Assembly: GCF_009671205.1 (NCBI RefSeq)
Contig: NZ_CP045309.1
Coordinates: 496,001-560,000, forward strand
DNA: 64,000 bases
DNA from: Micromonospora terminaliae
GTDB taxonomy: Bacteria > Actinomycetota > Actinomycetes > Mycobacteriales > Micromonosporaceae
Direction: 5' to 3'
The notes beneath the pieces were generated by a model, which worked only from the letters and a program-made list of their open reading frames with translations, searched no databases and was not told where the DNA came from. The translations under genes were made by a program, and so were the position numbers. Below are positions 24,970 through 33,349 of this stretch, one piece after another (positions within the stretch are counted from its first letter, which is position 1; each line of letters starts with the position of its first letter).

Positions 24970-25093
24970 GGCGACCAGTCAATCAGACCCCACCGACGGT
25001 CGTGAGGCAGATCACTGGCGGCGCCGCGGCGGCGTGTCCGGTCCCAGGCCCGTTCGTCCCCCGCGACCGGATGGTGAAAGCGCAGGTCAGCGC

Positions 25094-25099
25094 TAGGTT
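25094..25099 (+). promoter_or_regulatory. -10 box of a leaderless promoter for the 70-residue gene
   Basis: TAGGTT, then 6 nt, then the GTG at 25106. It fits TANNNT-N6-start and supports the reality of the small gene. Confidence 0.45.
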
Positions 25100-25105
25100 C
25101 GCGGC

Positions 25106-25318
25106 GTGCCGGAGTGGAGCTGCCGATGCTGCGGGCGCTGGCGGGTCAGCGTGGAACTGATCCGCGGCCGCTACCGCTACCGGCTCGTGCACCGCTACCC
25201 AGCCGAGCACGGCGGCGGCGCGAACGTCGTGGGCGAGGTGGCCTCGGTGGCCGAGCTGGAGGTGCTGCTCGGCCGGTACGCACCGGTCGGCCTGGCCGAT
25301 CTGTGCGAGGCGGCCTGA
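25106..25318 (+). CDS. Small protein of unknown function with N-terminal CxCC
   Basis: A 70-residue protein with MPEWSCRCCGRWRVSVELIR at the N-terminus (three Cys: C6, C8, C9) and a mostly beta/alpha remainder (VGEVASVAELEVLLGRYAPV). I do not recognise a family. Codon-position GC looks coding in this frame, and a leaderless promoter precedes the GTG. Its last 124 bp are antisense to the end of the convergent GNAT gene, so one of the two 3' ends may be non-conserved. A possible role is metal or DNA binding, but that is a guess. Confidence 0.55.
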   Translation: MPEWSCRCCGRWRVSVELIRGRYRYRLVHRYPAEHGGGANVVGEVASVAELEVLLGRYAPVGLADLCEAA

Positions 25319-25800
25319 CCGGGATCGCCCGGCACCACCTTCTCCAGCACCGCCAGGCGGTTGCCGTTCTCGTCCGGCCGGTGCGTCACGACCCGGTAGC
25401 CGCGCCGGGCGTACAGGCCCAGATTCTCGACGCTCTCCGCGCCGGTGAACAGGGCGAACCGGGCCACCCGGCCGGCGCAGGCCGCTTCCACGGCGGTCAG
25501 CAGCCGGCCACCGATGCCGCGTCCCTGCTGGTCGGGCGCGACCGACAGCCGGCCCACGTGGGCGGTGTCGCCGTCGATGCGGGCGCGCACCGAGCCGACG
25601 AGACGGGACCCGAGCCGGGCGGCCAGCACCACGGTCGGGCCGGCCAGAGCGGCGCGGACCTCGTCCAGGGTCTCGGTGAGCGGGGGCAGGAACACGTCCC
25701 GGTAGCGCTGCGCCTCCACCAGGTACGCGGCGCGCTGCACGGTGAGGATCTCGCCGGCGTCCGCGACACCGGCCGGGGCGACGGTCAGCTGATCGGTCAC
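25195..25800 (-). CDS. GNAT family N-acetyltransferase
   Basis: A 201-residue acetyltransferase. The core (about 1-158) has VRARIDGDTAHVGRLSVAPD, the acetyl-CoA loop QQGRGIGGRLL, and LGLYARRGYRVVTHRPD. After LAVLEKVVPGD the chain continues for 40 Ser/Thr/Pro-rich residues that have no GNAT counterpart. This stretch lies opposite the 70-residue gene and may be read-through to the first stop. The start is GTG at 25800 with a GAGG 7-8 nt upstream. The substrate is unknown. Confidence 0.85.
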   Translation of the reverse strand: MTDQLTVAPAGVADAGEILTVQRAAYLVEAQRYRDVFLPPLTETLDEVRAALAGPTVVLAARLGSRLVGSVRARIDGDTAHVGRLSVAPDQQGRGIGGRLLTAVEAACAGRVARFALFTGAESVENLGLYARRGYRVVTHRPDENGNRLAVLEKVVPGDPGQAASHRSARPTGAYRPSSTSSSATEATSPTTFAPPPCSAG

Positions 25801-25893
25801 CCGGCAACCTCACCACAGCCCGCCGGACCGGGCCCGGTCGGGCCACCCGGGCCGCCCGTACCCTGGCGGTGTCCGCGCGAGGAGGAGACCGAC

Positions 25894-26394
25894 GTGCCCG
25901 AGCTGACGTACCCGGAGGTGGGGGCCACCCGCGACGGGCGCCTGCCGGCCGGCTACCACCACCTGCGCCACCGGGTCCGGCTGCCGGACGGAGCCTTCGC
26001 TGCCGCGGCCGACGCGGTGCTCGGCTGGCGGCTGCACCGGGCCGCCGGCGTGGTCATGCGCACGGACGCGCCCCGCGCCGCCCCCGGCGTGCGGGTCACC
26101 CCCGGGCTCGGCGTCGGCCCGCTGCGGATCTGGGGCCCCACCGAGGTGGTCTGGACGGTGGACGAGCCGGACCGGGCCGGGTTCGGCTACGGCACGCTGC
26201 CCGGGCATCCGGAGGTCGGCGAGGAGGCGTTCCTGGTCACCCGGACCGCCGGCCGGGTCTGGTTCGAGGTGAGCGCGTTCAGCCGTCCGGCCCGCTGGTA
26301 CGTGCGCGCCGCCGGGCCGGCCGCCCGGGCCGTGCAGCGGGGGTACGCCTGGTGGCTGGGGCGGACCGTGCGCCGGCTCTGCGGGGGTCAGTAG
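25894..26394 (+). CDS. DUF1990 family protein
   Basis: A 166-residue soluble protein of the DUF1990 (YndJ-like) family, found in many actinomycetes and plants and of unknown function. Typical segments are GYHHLRHRVRLPDG, GFGYGTLPGHPEVGEEAFLV and WFEVSAFSRPARWYVRAAGP. The strands suggest a lipid- or ligand-binding beta barrel, but no activity is established. The GTG at 25894 has a strong GGAGGAG at 6 nt, which decides the start. The stop overlaps the convergent glycosylase stop by 7 bp. Confidence 0.82.
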   Translation: MPELTYPEVGATRDGRLPAGYHHLRHRVRLPDGAFAAAADAVLGWRLHRAAGVVMRTDAPRAAPGVRVTPGLGVGPLRIWGPTEVVWTVDEPDRAGFGYGTLPGHPEVGEEAFLVTRTAGRVWFEVSAFSRPARWYVRAAGPAARAVQRGYAWWLGRTVRRLCGGQ

Positions 26395-27302
26395 CCGGCG
26401 AAGGAGCGGATCGGGGCGCGCGGCCCGTACTTCGGGGCCTGGATGCCGGCGGCCTCCAGCAGCACGCAGACCCGCCCCCGGTGACCCCGGAACGGCTCCA
26501 GCAGGGCCAGCATCCGGGCGTCGTCGCCACGCGGTTCCCCGGCCAGCGCCCAGGCCACCGTGTTCGGGATGTGGTAGTCGCCGACGCTCACCGCGTCCGG
26601 GTCCCCGTAGGCGACGCGGACCACCTCGGCGGCGGTCCACGGGCCGATGCCGGCGATCGCGGTGAGCCGGCGGGTGGCCTCGGCGGCGTCGGCGCAGCGT
26701 TCCAGCCGGTCCGCGACGGCGGCCGCGCGGCGCAGCGTGTCGGCCCGCCGCTGCTCCACGCCGAACGGGTGGAAGACCCAGTACGGCGTGGCCGCCACGG
26801 CGGCGGCCTCGGGCGGCAGCAGCAGGGGTTGCAGCGGCCCCGGCGCCGGCTCCCGGAAGTGCCGCACGGTCGCCGCGTACGCCCGGTACGCCTCCTTGCC
26901 GGTGACCTTCTGTTCGAAGACGGCACGCAGCAGGCGGGGAAAGACGTGGCCGGTGGCGGGCATCCGCAACCCGTGGTGCTCCCGTGCCAGCCGGGCGACC
27001 AGGGGGTGCGCGCCGGCCAGCGCGGCGAACCCGCTCAGGTCGTCGCGGAGCCCGGCCACCGCGTCGGCCCGCTCGACCACCCAGTCCGCCCCGGGGCCGT
27101 AGCCCTCGGCGGCCAGTTCACCCGCGTCGGGGCGCAACGCGAGGGTGGCCGGGCCGGCCGGGGTGCGGGCCGCCCACCAGAAGCTGCCGGCGGCGATCCG
27201 GGCGCACGGGTCGTACGGGCTGAAGGTGAGGGCGCGGACCGAGGCGGCCAGCCGGTAGCCGGCCGGCGGGCGCAGCGTGCGGCGGGCGGCGGGGGAGGTC
27301 AC
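26388..27302 (-). CDS. AlkA-like DNA-3-methyladenine glycosylase (HhH-GPD)
   Basis: A 304-residue base-excision glycosylase. The HhH motif is LTAIAGIGPWTAAEVVRVAY and the catalytic Asp follows in VSVGDYHIPN. An AlkA-type N-terminal domain precedes it (about 1-115). The GHVFPRLLRAVFEQKVTGKE segment matches the family's interface helix. It removes alkylated purines from DNA. The GTG at 27302 is the last start upstream of the conserved region; CAGAGT plus 6 nt could be a weak leaderless -10. Upstream extensions would be low-complexity and run into the 455-bp non-coding stretch. Confidence 0.87.
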   Translation of the reverse strand: MTSPAARRTLRPPAGYRLAASVRALTFSPYDPCARIAAGSFWWAARTPAGPATLALRPDAGELAAEGYGPGADWVVERADAVAGLRDDLSGFAALAGAHPLVARLAREHHGLRMPATGHVFPRLLRAVFEQKVTGKEAYRAYAATVRHFREPAPGPLQPLLLPPEAAAVAATPYWVFHPFGVEQRRADTLRRAAAVADRLERCADAAEATRRLTAIAGIGPWTAAEVVRVAYGDPDAVSVGDYHIPNTVAWALAGEPRGDDARMLALLEPFRGHRGRVCVLLEAAGIQAPKYGPRAPIRSFAGY

Positions 27303-27757
27303 CCCGCCACTCTGCCAGGTGTACGGCGGGGAACCGTCGCGGCGTGGCGCGGAGCGACCGGACGGACGCGGACGGGTCGGATGGCATATCAGCCGATCCG
27401 GTAGCCGCTCGTCATCCGTAACGGCGTACTTGGCTAATGTGAACCGTCCGCGAGACGACCAAATGCCGCATTTCGGCTCGGACACCCTTCGAAACAGGAT
27501 GAACAGCGGATGTTCCAGACGTGAACGGCTGTTAATGTCCCGCTTTGCCGCCACGGGGGTGGTGTTTCCGGCTCCGCGCCAATGCACGGGACCTGGACCT
27601 CCGGGCGGCCAACGGGGATGCAGTGAGAAAGGCTGTCGGCGATGGGTGCTGATCCGGTTCCTGTCCGAGTACCGACTCGGAACGTGCCCACCTCACCCGA
27701 CCGGTCCTGAGCCGTGGCGGGGAAGGTCGGGATCGTCGGCATCGGCGGTCCGCTCGC
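27303..27757. other. 455-bp non-coding region upstream of the Stealth operon
   Basis: I see no gene here. The stretch is poorer in GC than its surroundings, especially 27390-27560, and should hold the operon promoter. Two TAATGT hexamers (27435-27440 and 27533-27538) are -10 candidates, but neither has a good -35. A small hairpin CCGAGT-ACCG-ACTCGG lies at about 27665-27680. The leader would be over 200 nt. No known riboswitch pattern was recognised. Confidence 0.5.
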
Positions 27758-29686
27758 ATGATCGCGCTCAAGCTCTACCGCACCCTGCCGCCGGGGATGC
27801 GGCGCCGACTGGTCAACATGCTGCCCCAGCAGCGGCGGCTCAGCCTCGTGCGCACACTCACCCTGCCTGCCGGCGGGGACACCGTGCACCCGCTGGGCTC
27901 CCGGGTGACCGTCGGCGACGGCGGCGCGCGGACCGAGGCCGAGGTGGTGGCCGCGGCGACGCCGCTGGAGATGTGGCACCGCAACCTGACCGCGGTCACC
28001 GCGGCGCTCGCGGCGGCCGGCATCGACCACCACTGCCTGCGCAACGACGACTACCTGCGCAGCTCGGTCGCCGTGCTGAAGGACCGGCGCGCCGAGGTGC
28101 TCCGACTGGTTCGCTCCGCACCGGCGCTCGCCGGCGCGCACGTCCGGGTGGTCGAGGTCCGGCCCGGCCGCAACCAGCCCGACCTGGCGCCCACCGAGAT
28201 CGTCCAGGTGTGGTTCCCGGTGACCGACGCCCGGGCGGGTGTGGTCCTGGGCGCCCAGTTCGCCTGCGAGATCGAGTTCTGGTCGCGGGTGGGCGACGTG
28301 GTCCGCGCCCCCCGGCACAACGCCGTGGTCGACGAGGCGCCGGCCTGGGCCGAACCGGTGCGCGTGGCGGCGGCGCTGCTCAGCCACTTCATTCCCGAGG
28401 CGGACGACCACACGTACCGCACCCGTCGGGACCTGACCGTGCGCGCGCCGGACCGGGTGGGCTTCCCCATCGATGCCGTGTTCACCTGGGTGGACGGCTC
28501 GGATCCCGAGTGGCTGCGCCGGAAGATGAGCGCCCTGGCCCTGCCCGAGGCCCGGCACGGGGTCGCGGCCAACTCCTCCCGGTACCACAACCGCGACGAG
28601 CTGCGGTACGCGATGCGGTCCCTGCACAGCTTCGCGCCCTGGCTGCGGAAGATCTTCCTGGTCACCGACAGCCAGCTGCCGAGCTGGCTCGACCCGACGC
28701 ACCCCATGGTCACCGTGGTCAGCCACGCCGAACTCTTCGCCGACCTCGGCGTCCGGTCGTCGTTCAACTCGCACGCCATCGAGTCCCGGCTGCACCGGAT
28801 TCCGGGGCTCGCCGAGCACTTCCTCTACTTCAACGACGACGTCTTCCTGGGCCGGCCGCTGCTGCCGACCCACTTCTTCCACGCCAACGGGATCGCCAAG
28901 TTCTTCCTCTCCCCGGCCCAGTTCGGGCTGGGCGACGCGCGGCCGAGCGACCCGCCGGTGAACGCGGCCGGCAAGAACAACCGCCGGCACATCCAGCGGC
29001 AGTTCGGTGTGACCATCACGCAGAAGATGAAGCACACGCCGTTCGCGCTCCGGCGCAGCATCATGTACCAGATCGAGCAGGTGTTGAAGGCGGAGGTGAC
29101 CGAGACCGCCGGACACCTGTTCCGCCACCAGGGCGACCTGTCGATCCCGTCGTCGCTGCACCAGTACTGGGCCTACCTCACCGGCCAGGCGGTGCCGGGT
29201 GAGATCGAGTACGAGTACGCGGACCTCGGCCACCCGTCGACACCCGCCCGCCTCGCCGAGCTGCTGGCGCGCCGGCACCGTGACGTGTTCTGCCTCAACG
29301 ACACGGACTCCGACCCGGGGGCCTTCGCGGAGCAGGAGCGCATGCTGGCCGACTTCCTGCCGCGCTACCTGCCCTTCCCGGCGCCGTTCGAGTTGACCGA
29401 CGACGTGGTCGCCGAGCGCCGCACGGTCGGGGCTTCGGTGCTGTGGCGGCGGGCGCGCGGCGTCGACCGGCCCCGCAACCAGGTGGACGCGGCGACGACG
29501 CCCTCGCTGCGGGTCGGCGTGCAGGCGGACGGGGCGGCGGCACCCACCCTGCGGGTCGGCCCCCGGCTGGACGCGCCTACCCTGCCCTCGGTCCGCATCG
29601 CGGCCGCCCGGGTCACCGACGACGAGGGCGGTCCAGAACGCGGGACCGGAACCGCTGCCACGTTAGGAGAGGCGTCCGATGCCTGA
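27758..29686 (+). CDS. Stealth family phosphotransferase 1
   Basis: A 642-residue Stealth protein. Family members polymerise capsules by moving sugar-1-phosphate from nucleotide sugars. CR1 is D239-AVFTWVDGSDPEW; CR2 NRDELRYAMRSLHSFAPWLR from N278; CR3 HFLYFNDDVFLGR with N359-D360-D361; CR4 FCLND at C512-D515. Residues 60-210 are an extra domain shared with the other two Stealth proteins. The C-terminal 90 residues carry three copies of a TPSLRVG-like unit (SLRVGVQADG, TLRVGPRLDA, SVRIA). No SD is seen before the ATG. The stop overlaps the next gene by 8 nt. Acts at the cytoplasmic face; the polymer is unknown. Confidence 0.9.
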   Translation: MIALKLYRTLPPGMRRRLVNMLPQQRRLSLVRTLTLPAGGDTVHPLGSRVTVGDGGARTEAEVVAAATPLEMWHRNLTAVTAALAAAGIDHHCLRNDDYLRSSVAVLKDRRAEVLRLVRSAPALAGAHVRVVEVRPGRNQPDLAPTEIVQVWFPVTDARAGVVLGAQFACEIEFWSRVGDVVRAPRHNAVVDEAPAWAEPVRVAAALLSHFIPEADDHTYRTRRDLTVRAPDRVGFPIDAVFTWVDGSDPEWLRRKMSALALPEARHGVAANSSRYHNRDELRYAMRSLHSFAPWLRKIFLVTDSQLPSWLDPTHPMVTVVSHAELFADLGVRSSFNSHAIESRLHRIPGLAEHFLYFNDDVFLGRPLLPTHFFHANGIAKFFLSPAQFGLGDARPSDPPVNAAGKNNRRHIQRQFGVTITQKMKHTPFALRRSIMYQIEQVLKAEVTETAGHLFRHQGDLSIPSSLHQYWAYLTGQAVPGEIEYEYADLGHPSTPARLAELLARRHRDVFCLNDTDSDPGAFAEQERMLADFLPRYLPFPAPFELTDDVVAERRTVGASVLWRRARGVDRPRNQVDAATTPSLRVGVQADGAAAPTLRVGPRLDAPTLPSVRIAAARVTDDEGGPERGTGTAATLGEASDA

Positions 29687-31739
29687 TCGCCCGGACTGGG
29701 CCGGACCGTTGCTCGCGCTGCGCCGTCGCGCCGCCCGCCTCCCGCGCGACGTCATGAGGCGGCCGGAGCGCGCCGGCGCCCCCCGGTCGATGGCGATCAT
29801 GGCGCACCAGGACGACGACCTCTACTTCCTCAACCCCCTGCTGGTGAGCCAGCTGCGCAGCAGCGAGGAACACCTGACGGTCTGCCTGACGGCGGGTGAG
29901 GCGGACGGCCGTAACGTGCCGGGCGGCACCCGGGAACAGGACGCCGGCCCGGTGAACTTCGAGGCCTTCGCGGCCGCCCGCTACAACGGGCTGCGCTGCG
30001 CGTACGCGGACATGGTGCTGGGGGACCGGGACGCCAAGTGGCGCCGCGAGGTGACCGTGCTGGCCGGTGGCGCCGAGGCGGACGTGTCGATCCTGGTCGA
30101 CGCTCCGCACGTCCGGCTGGTGTCGCTCAACCTGTGGTGCACGCCTCCGGCCGACGCCGTCCCCGGCGCCGGGCCGCTGCACCACCTGTGGACCGGGCAG
30201 GCGGAGTCGAACCCGACGATGATCCCGCTCGGCTCGCCGGTGTCCGGCGTGCACAGCTACACCCGGGAGAGCCTGATCGAGTCGCTCGTGCTGCTCCTGG
30301 ACCGTTTCGCGCCGACCCTGCTCTGGACCATGGACCCGGACCCGGACCTGCAGGTGCACGACGGGGCCAACCCGCGGTACGCGGACTCGGGAGACCACTC
30401 GGATCACATCTCCCACACGGCCACCGGTCTGTTCACGCACGAGGCGATCACCCGGTGGTTCGCCGGCGGAGGTGGCGCGCGCACCTCGGTCGAGGCCTTC
30501 CGCGGCTACTACGTGCGGCGCTGGCCGTCCAACCTGAGCCCCGAGGGGCGCGCCCGCAAGCAGCGCTACAAGGACGTCTACGGCTGGGCCGACCGCCGCC
30601 CGAGCGGCGACCCGGCCGGCCTCGGCGACCGGAAGGTCGGCGGGGACCTGATCGGCGGGGGCAACGCCTCCGGCACCACGCTGCGCTACCCCGGCTCGCG
30701 GTCCTGGGCCGGCGCCGGGGCCGGCGGCAGGCTCTCGGCCTTCGCCGTACGTGGCGGACAGGTCGTGCAGTGGCAGGAGAGCCGCCCCGGCGAGTTCGCC
30801 GCGAGCCGGAAGGTGCCGGGGCGCCGGCTGCTGCCGCACGTGGACGCCGTGCCGACCGAGGACGGGGGCTGGCGCCTCTTCGCCGTGCGGCAGGGCCTGA
30901 CCGCCGACCCCGACCGGCACGTGCGGGACCTCTGGACCGTCGTGCTGCCGGCCTCCGGGGACTACCGGGACGTCAAGTGGGAGTCGCTGGGCAACCCGAA
31001 CGCGCACAGCGGCCGGACGAAGGTGCGGAACATCGGAATGCCGCAGGCCGTCCGGCTACCCGGCGACCGCCTTCTGGTGCTGGTCAGAAACGCCGGCAAG
31101 GGGCTGAGCGGGCGGCTGTACGACGGCTCGTCCTGGACGCCCTGGCGCGATCTCGACGGTGGGGGCACCCAGGACGGCCTGACCGCGACCGTGCTGGACG
31201 ACGGGTCGGTCGAGGTGCTCGCGGCGGGACGGGCCGGCATCGCCCGCTGGCTGGTCTCCATCCCGGAACTCACCGCCGTGTTCTCGGTGGTGCCCACCGA
31301 GGCGCCCGCCGGCCCACCCACGGTGGTACGGCTCCCCGACGGCTCCCGGATGCTGTTCTGCCGGTGCCGCGACTCCGCCTCCATCGTGTCGTTCCGCACC
31401 GGCGACGACGGCCGGAACTGGGACCCGTCGACCCTCGTCGACCTCGGCGGCCACGGCGGGCCCGGCCCGATCGCCGCCCGGTTCGTGCCGGGCGCCGGCG
31501 CGGTGCTCGTCGCGGTCCGCGACGACGAGTCGGCGACGAGCGTGACCTGGGTGGGGCTCGACGGCCGGGCGCGCGGCCCCTGGCTGCGGGAACCCACCCC
31601 GATCGCCGGCAGTCACGCCCTGTCGATCGACTCCTCCGGGCTGCCGCTGGTGCTGGCGGTCTCCGCCGGCGGCGGACTGCTCCGGCTCCGGCTGAAGCAC
31701 TCGGCCCCGTCGGTCACGTCGATGAAGGAAGTACCGTGA
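29679..31739 (+). CDS. PIG-L family deacetylase with large C-terminal repeat-like domain
   Basis: A 686-residue protein. The N-terminal part (about 30-300) is a PIG-L/LmbE zinc deacetylase: MAIMAHQDDDLYFLNPLLVS with H43 and D46/D47 in place of the usual HPDDE, and the third metal site GDHSDHISH (H240, H243, H246). The remaining 380 residues show repeated blocks such as LFAVRQG, WTPWRDLDGG and MLFCRCRDSASIVSFRTGDD, which look like a beta propeller. It should remove an N-acetyl group from a GlcNAc-type sugar; the propeller may bind the glycan. It has no signal peptide. It overlaps both Stealth neighbours, by 8 and 4 nt. Confidence 0.87.
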   Translation: MPDRPDWAGPLLALRRRAARLPRDVMRRPERAGAPRSMAIMAHQDDDLYFLNPLLVSQLRSSEEHLTVCLTAGEADGRNVPGGTREQDAGPVNFEAFAAARYNGLRCAYADMVLGDRDAKWRREVTVLAGGAEADVSILVDAPHVRLVSLNLWCTPPADAVPGAGPLHHLWTGQAESNPTMIPLGSPVSGVHSYTRESLIESLVLLLDRFAPTLLWTMDPDPDLQVHDGANPRYADSGDHSDHISHTATGLFTHEAITRWFAGGGGARTSVEAFRGYYVRRWPSNLSPEGRARKQRYKDVYGWADRRPSGDPAGLGDRKVGGDLIGGGNASGTTLRYPGSRSWAGAGAGGRLSAFAVRGGQVVQWQESRPGEFAASRKVPGRRLLPHVDAVPTEDGGWRLFAVRQGLTADPDRHVRDLWTVVLPASGDYRDVKWESLGNPNAHSGRTKVRNIGMPQAVRLPGDRLLVLVRNAGKGLSGRLYDGSSWTPWRDLDGGGTQDGLTATVLDDGSVEVLAAGRAGIARWLVSIPELTAVFSVVPTEAPAGPPTVVRLPDGSRMLFCRCRDSASIVSFRTGDDGRNWDPSTLVDLGGHGGPGPIAARFVPGAGAVLVAVRDDESATSVTWVGLDGRARGPWLREPTPIAGSHALSIDSSGLPLVLAVSAGGGLLRLRLKHSAPSVTSMKEVP

Positions 31740-33349
31740 GCTCCACGCCCCCGGCCCTTGAGCCGCTGCAGGACCCGTCCGTCGCCCCGGGCGGGACCGA
31801 TGAGGTCCGCGAGGTGCTGCTGGACGGGGGGCGCCGGCGGGCGCACGTCCGGGCGGACCTCACCCCGCTGCTCGCCCGGCAGTTGAACGTCGCGGCGGTG
31901 ACGGCGGCGCTGGAGGCGCACGGCGTGGACCACTTCCTGGTCCGCGGCATGGACGACCGGGCGCCGGTGGTCGGGGTCAGCGAGGAGGATCGGGTCGCCG
32001 CGCTCGGCGCGCTCGAGAAGCTCGGTGCGACCGGCCCCTGCTACGTGAGCCAGGTGCTGCCGAAACCGCCGATCGTCAGCGCCCTGCGGGACGCCGCCGA
32101 CCCGGCCGTCTGGGCGGACCTGCAGACGGTGCGTGCGCTCAAGCTGACCTGGTTCCGGGCCGACCCGGCGGGGAAGCTGATCCTCGGCACCGCGTACGGC
32201 TGCGAGGTCGAGTTCTGGCGGCCGGACCGCAGGGCCGGCGTGCTCCGCGCGCCGCGGCGCAACCGGATGGTGCCCGCGGTCTCGATGACCGGTGTGCCGG
32301 TGGAGGCCGGCGAGCACCGCTACACCCGGCTGGCCTCGGCGGCGAAGCCCGGCCGTCGCTTCCGCACCCGGCCGGAGTTCGACCACTCCCTCCCGGACGA
32401 CATCGACTTCCCGATCGACGTCGTGTACACCTGGGTCGACGGCGCGGACCCGGAGTGGCAGCGCCGCCGGGCCGAGGTGAAGGGCGAGGCGTTCCACGCC
32501 GAGGCCGCCAGCGACTCGCGGTACATCAACCGGGACGAGCTGAAGTACTCGCTGCGGTCGCTGCACCTCAACGCGCCGTGGGTCCGCAACATCTACATCG
32601 TCACCGACCGGCAGCGTCCGTCCTGGCTGGACCTGAGCGCCGGGAACATCTTCCTGGTCAACCACGACGAGATCTTCACCGACCGCAGCGCGCTGCCGAC
32701 GTACAACTCCTGTGCGATCGAGAGTCAGCTGCACAACATCGACGGCCTCGCCGAGCACTTCCTCTACCTGAACGACGACATGTTCTTCGGCCGGCCGCTG
32801 GCGCCGCAGACCTTCTTCCTCGCCAACGGCAACACCAAGTTCTTCCTGTCCCAGAACCGGATCCCGATCGGCCCGATCACCGATCTCGACAGCCCGGTCG
32901 ACGCGATGATCAAGAACAATCGGCGGCTCATCGAGGAACGGTTCGGGCGGACCCTCACCCAGGGCAGCCAGCACGTGCCCTACCCGCTGCGGCGGAGCAT
33001 CCTCGCGGAGATCGAGCGCGAGTTCCCGGCGGAGCACGCCGCGACGGTCCACAGCCGGTTCCGCAGTCCCACCGACCTCACCATCACGTACTCCCTGCAC
33101 CACTACTACGCGTTCCTGACCGGGCGCGCCCTGCCCGGCCACGTCAACTACGGCTACGTCCAGCTCGCCGTCCCGGATCTCGTCGCCCGGCTGAAGCGCG
33201 CCGAGGCCCGGCGGGACTGGGACACCTTCTGCATCAACGACGCCTTCTCCACGTACGAGCAGCTCCAGCAGCAGATGGCCATCCTGGAGCCGTTCCTCGA
33301 GGCGTACTTCCCGGTGCCCAGCCCGTACGAGTCGGCGGGCCGGCCGTGA
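31736..33349 (+). CDS. Stealth family phosphotransferase 2
   Basis: A 537-residue Stealth protein. CR1 is D228-VVYTWVDGADPEW; CR2 NRDELKYSLRSLHLNAPWVR from N265; CR3 HFLYLNDDMFFGR (N346-D347-D348); CR4 FCINDAFSTYEQLQ (C499-D502). The same roughly 170-residue N-terminal domain as in Stealth 1 and 3 is present (AAVTAALEAHGVDHFLVRGM and ILGTAYGCEVEFWRPDRR). The GTG start overlaps the previous stop (GTGA), and the stop overlaps the GT4 start. It differs from Stealth 1 and 3 by KFFLSQNR and TLTQGSQHVPYP, so it probably acts on a different sugar or acceptor. Confidence 0.9.
   Translation: MSSTPPALEPLQDPSVAPGGTDEVREVLLDGGRRRAHVRADLTPLLARQLNVAAVTAALEAHGVDHFLVRGMDDRAPVVGVSEEDRVAALGALEKLGATGPCYVSQVLPKPPIVSALRDAADPAVWADLQTVRALKLTWFRADPAGKLILGTAYGCEVEFWRPDRRAGVLRAPRRNRMVPAVSMTGVPVEAGEHRYTRLASAAKPGRRFRTRPEFDHSLPDDIDFPIDVVYTWVDGADPEWQRRRAEVKGEAFHAEAASDSRYINRDELKYSLRSLHLNAPWVRNIYIVTDRQRPSWLDLSAGNIFLVNHDEIFTDRSALPTYNSCAIESQLHNIDGLAEHFLYLNDDMFFGRPLAPQTFFLANGNTKFFLSQNRIPIGPITDLDSPVDAMIKNNRRLIEERFGRTLTQGSQHVPYPLRRSILAEIEREFPAEHAATVHSRFRSPTDLTITYSLHHYYAFLTGRALPGHVNYGYVQLAVPDLVARLKRAEARRDWDTFCINDAFSTYEQLQQQMAILEPFLEAYFPVPSPYESAGRP

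Noticed and set aside
30038..33349. A 1103-residue reading frame starting inside the PIG-L gene
   Set aside because: Its first two thirds are Arg/Pro-rich shadow of the PIG-L gene; only from 31736 does it match Stealth 2, where a GTG overlaps the previous stop.
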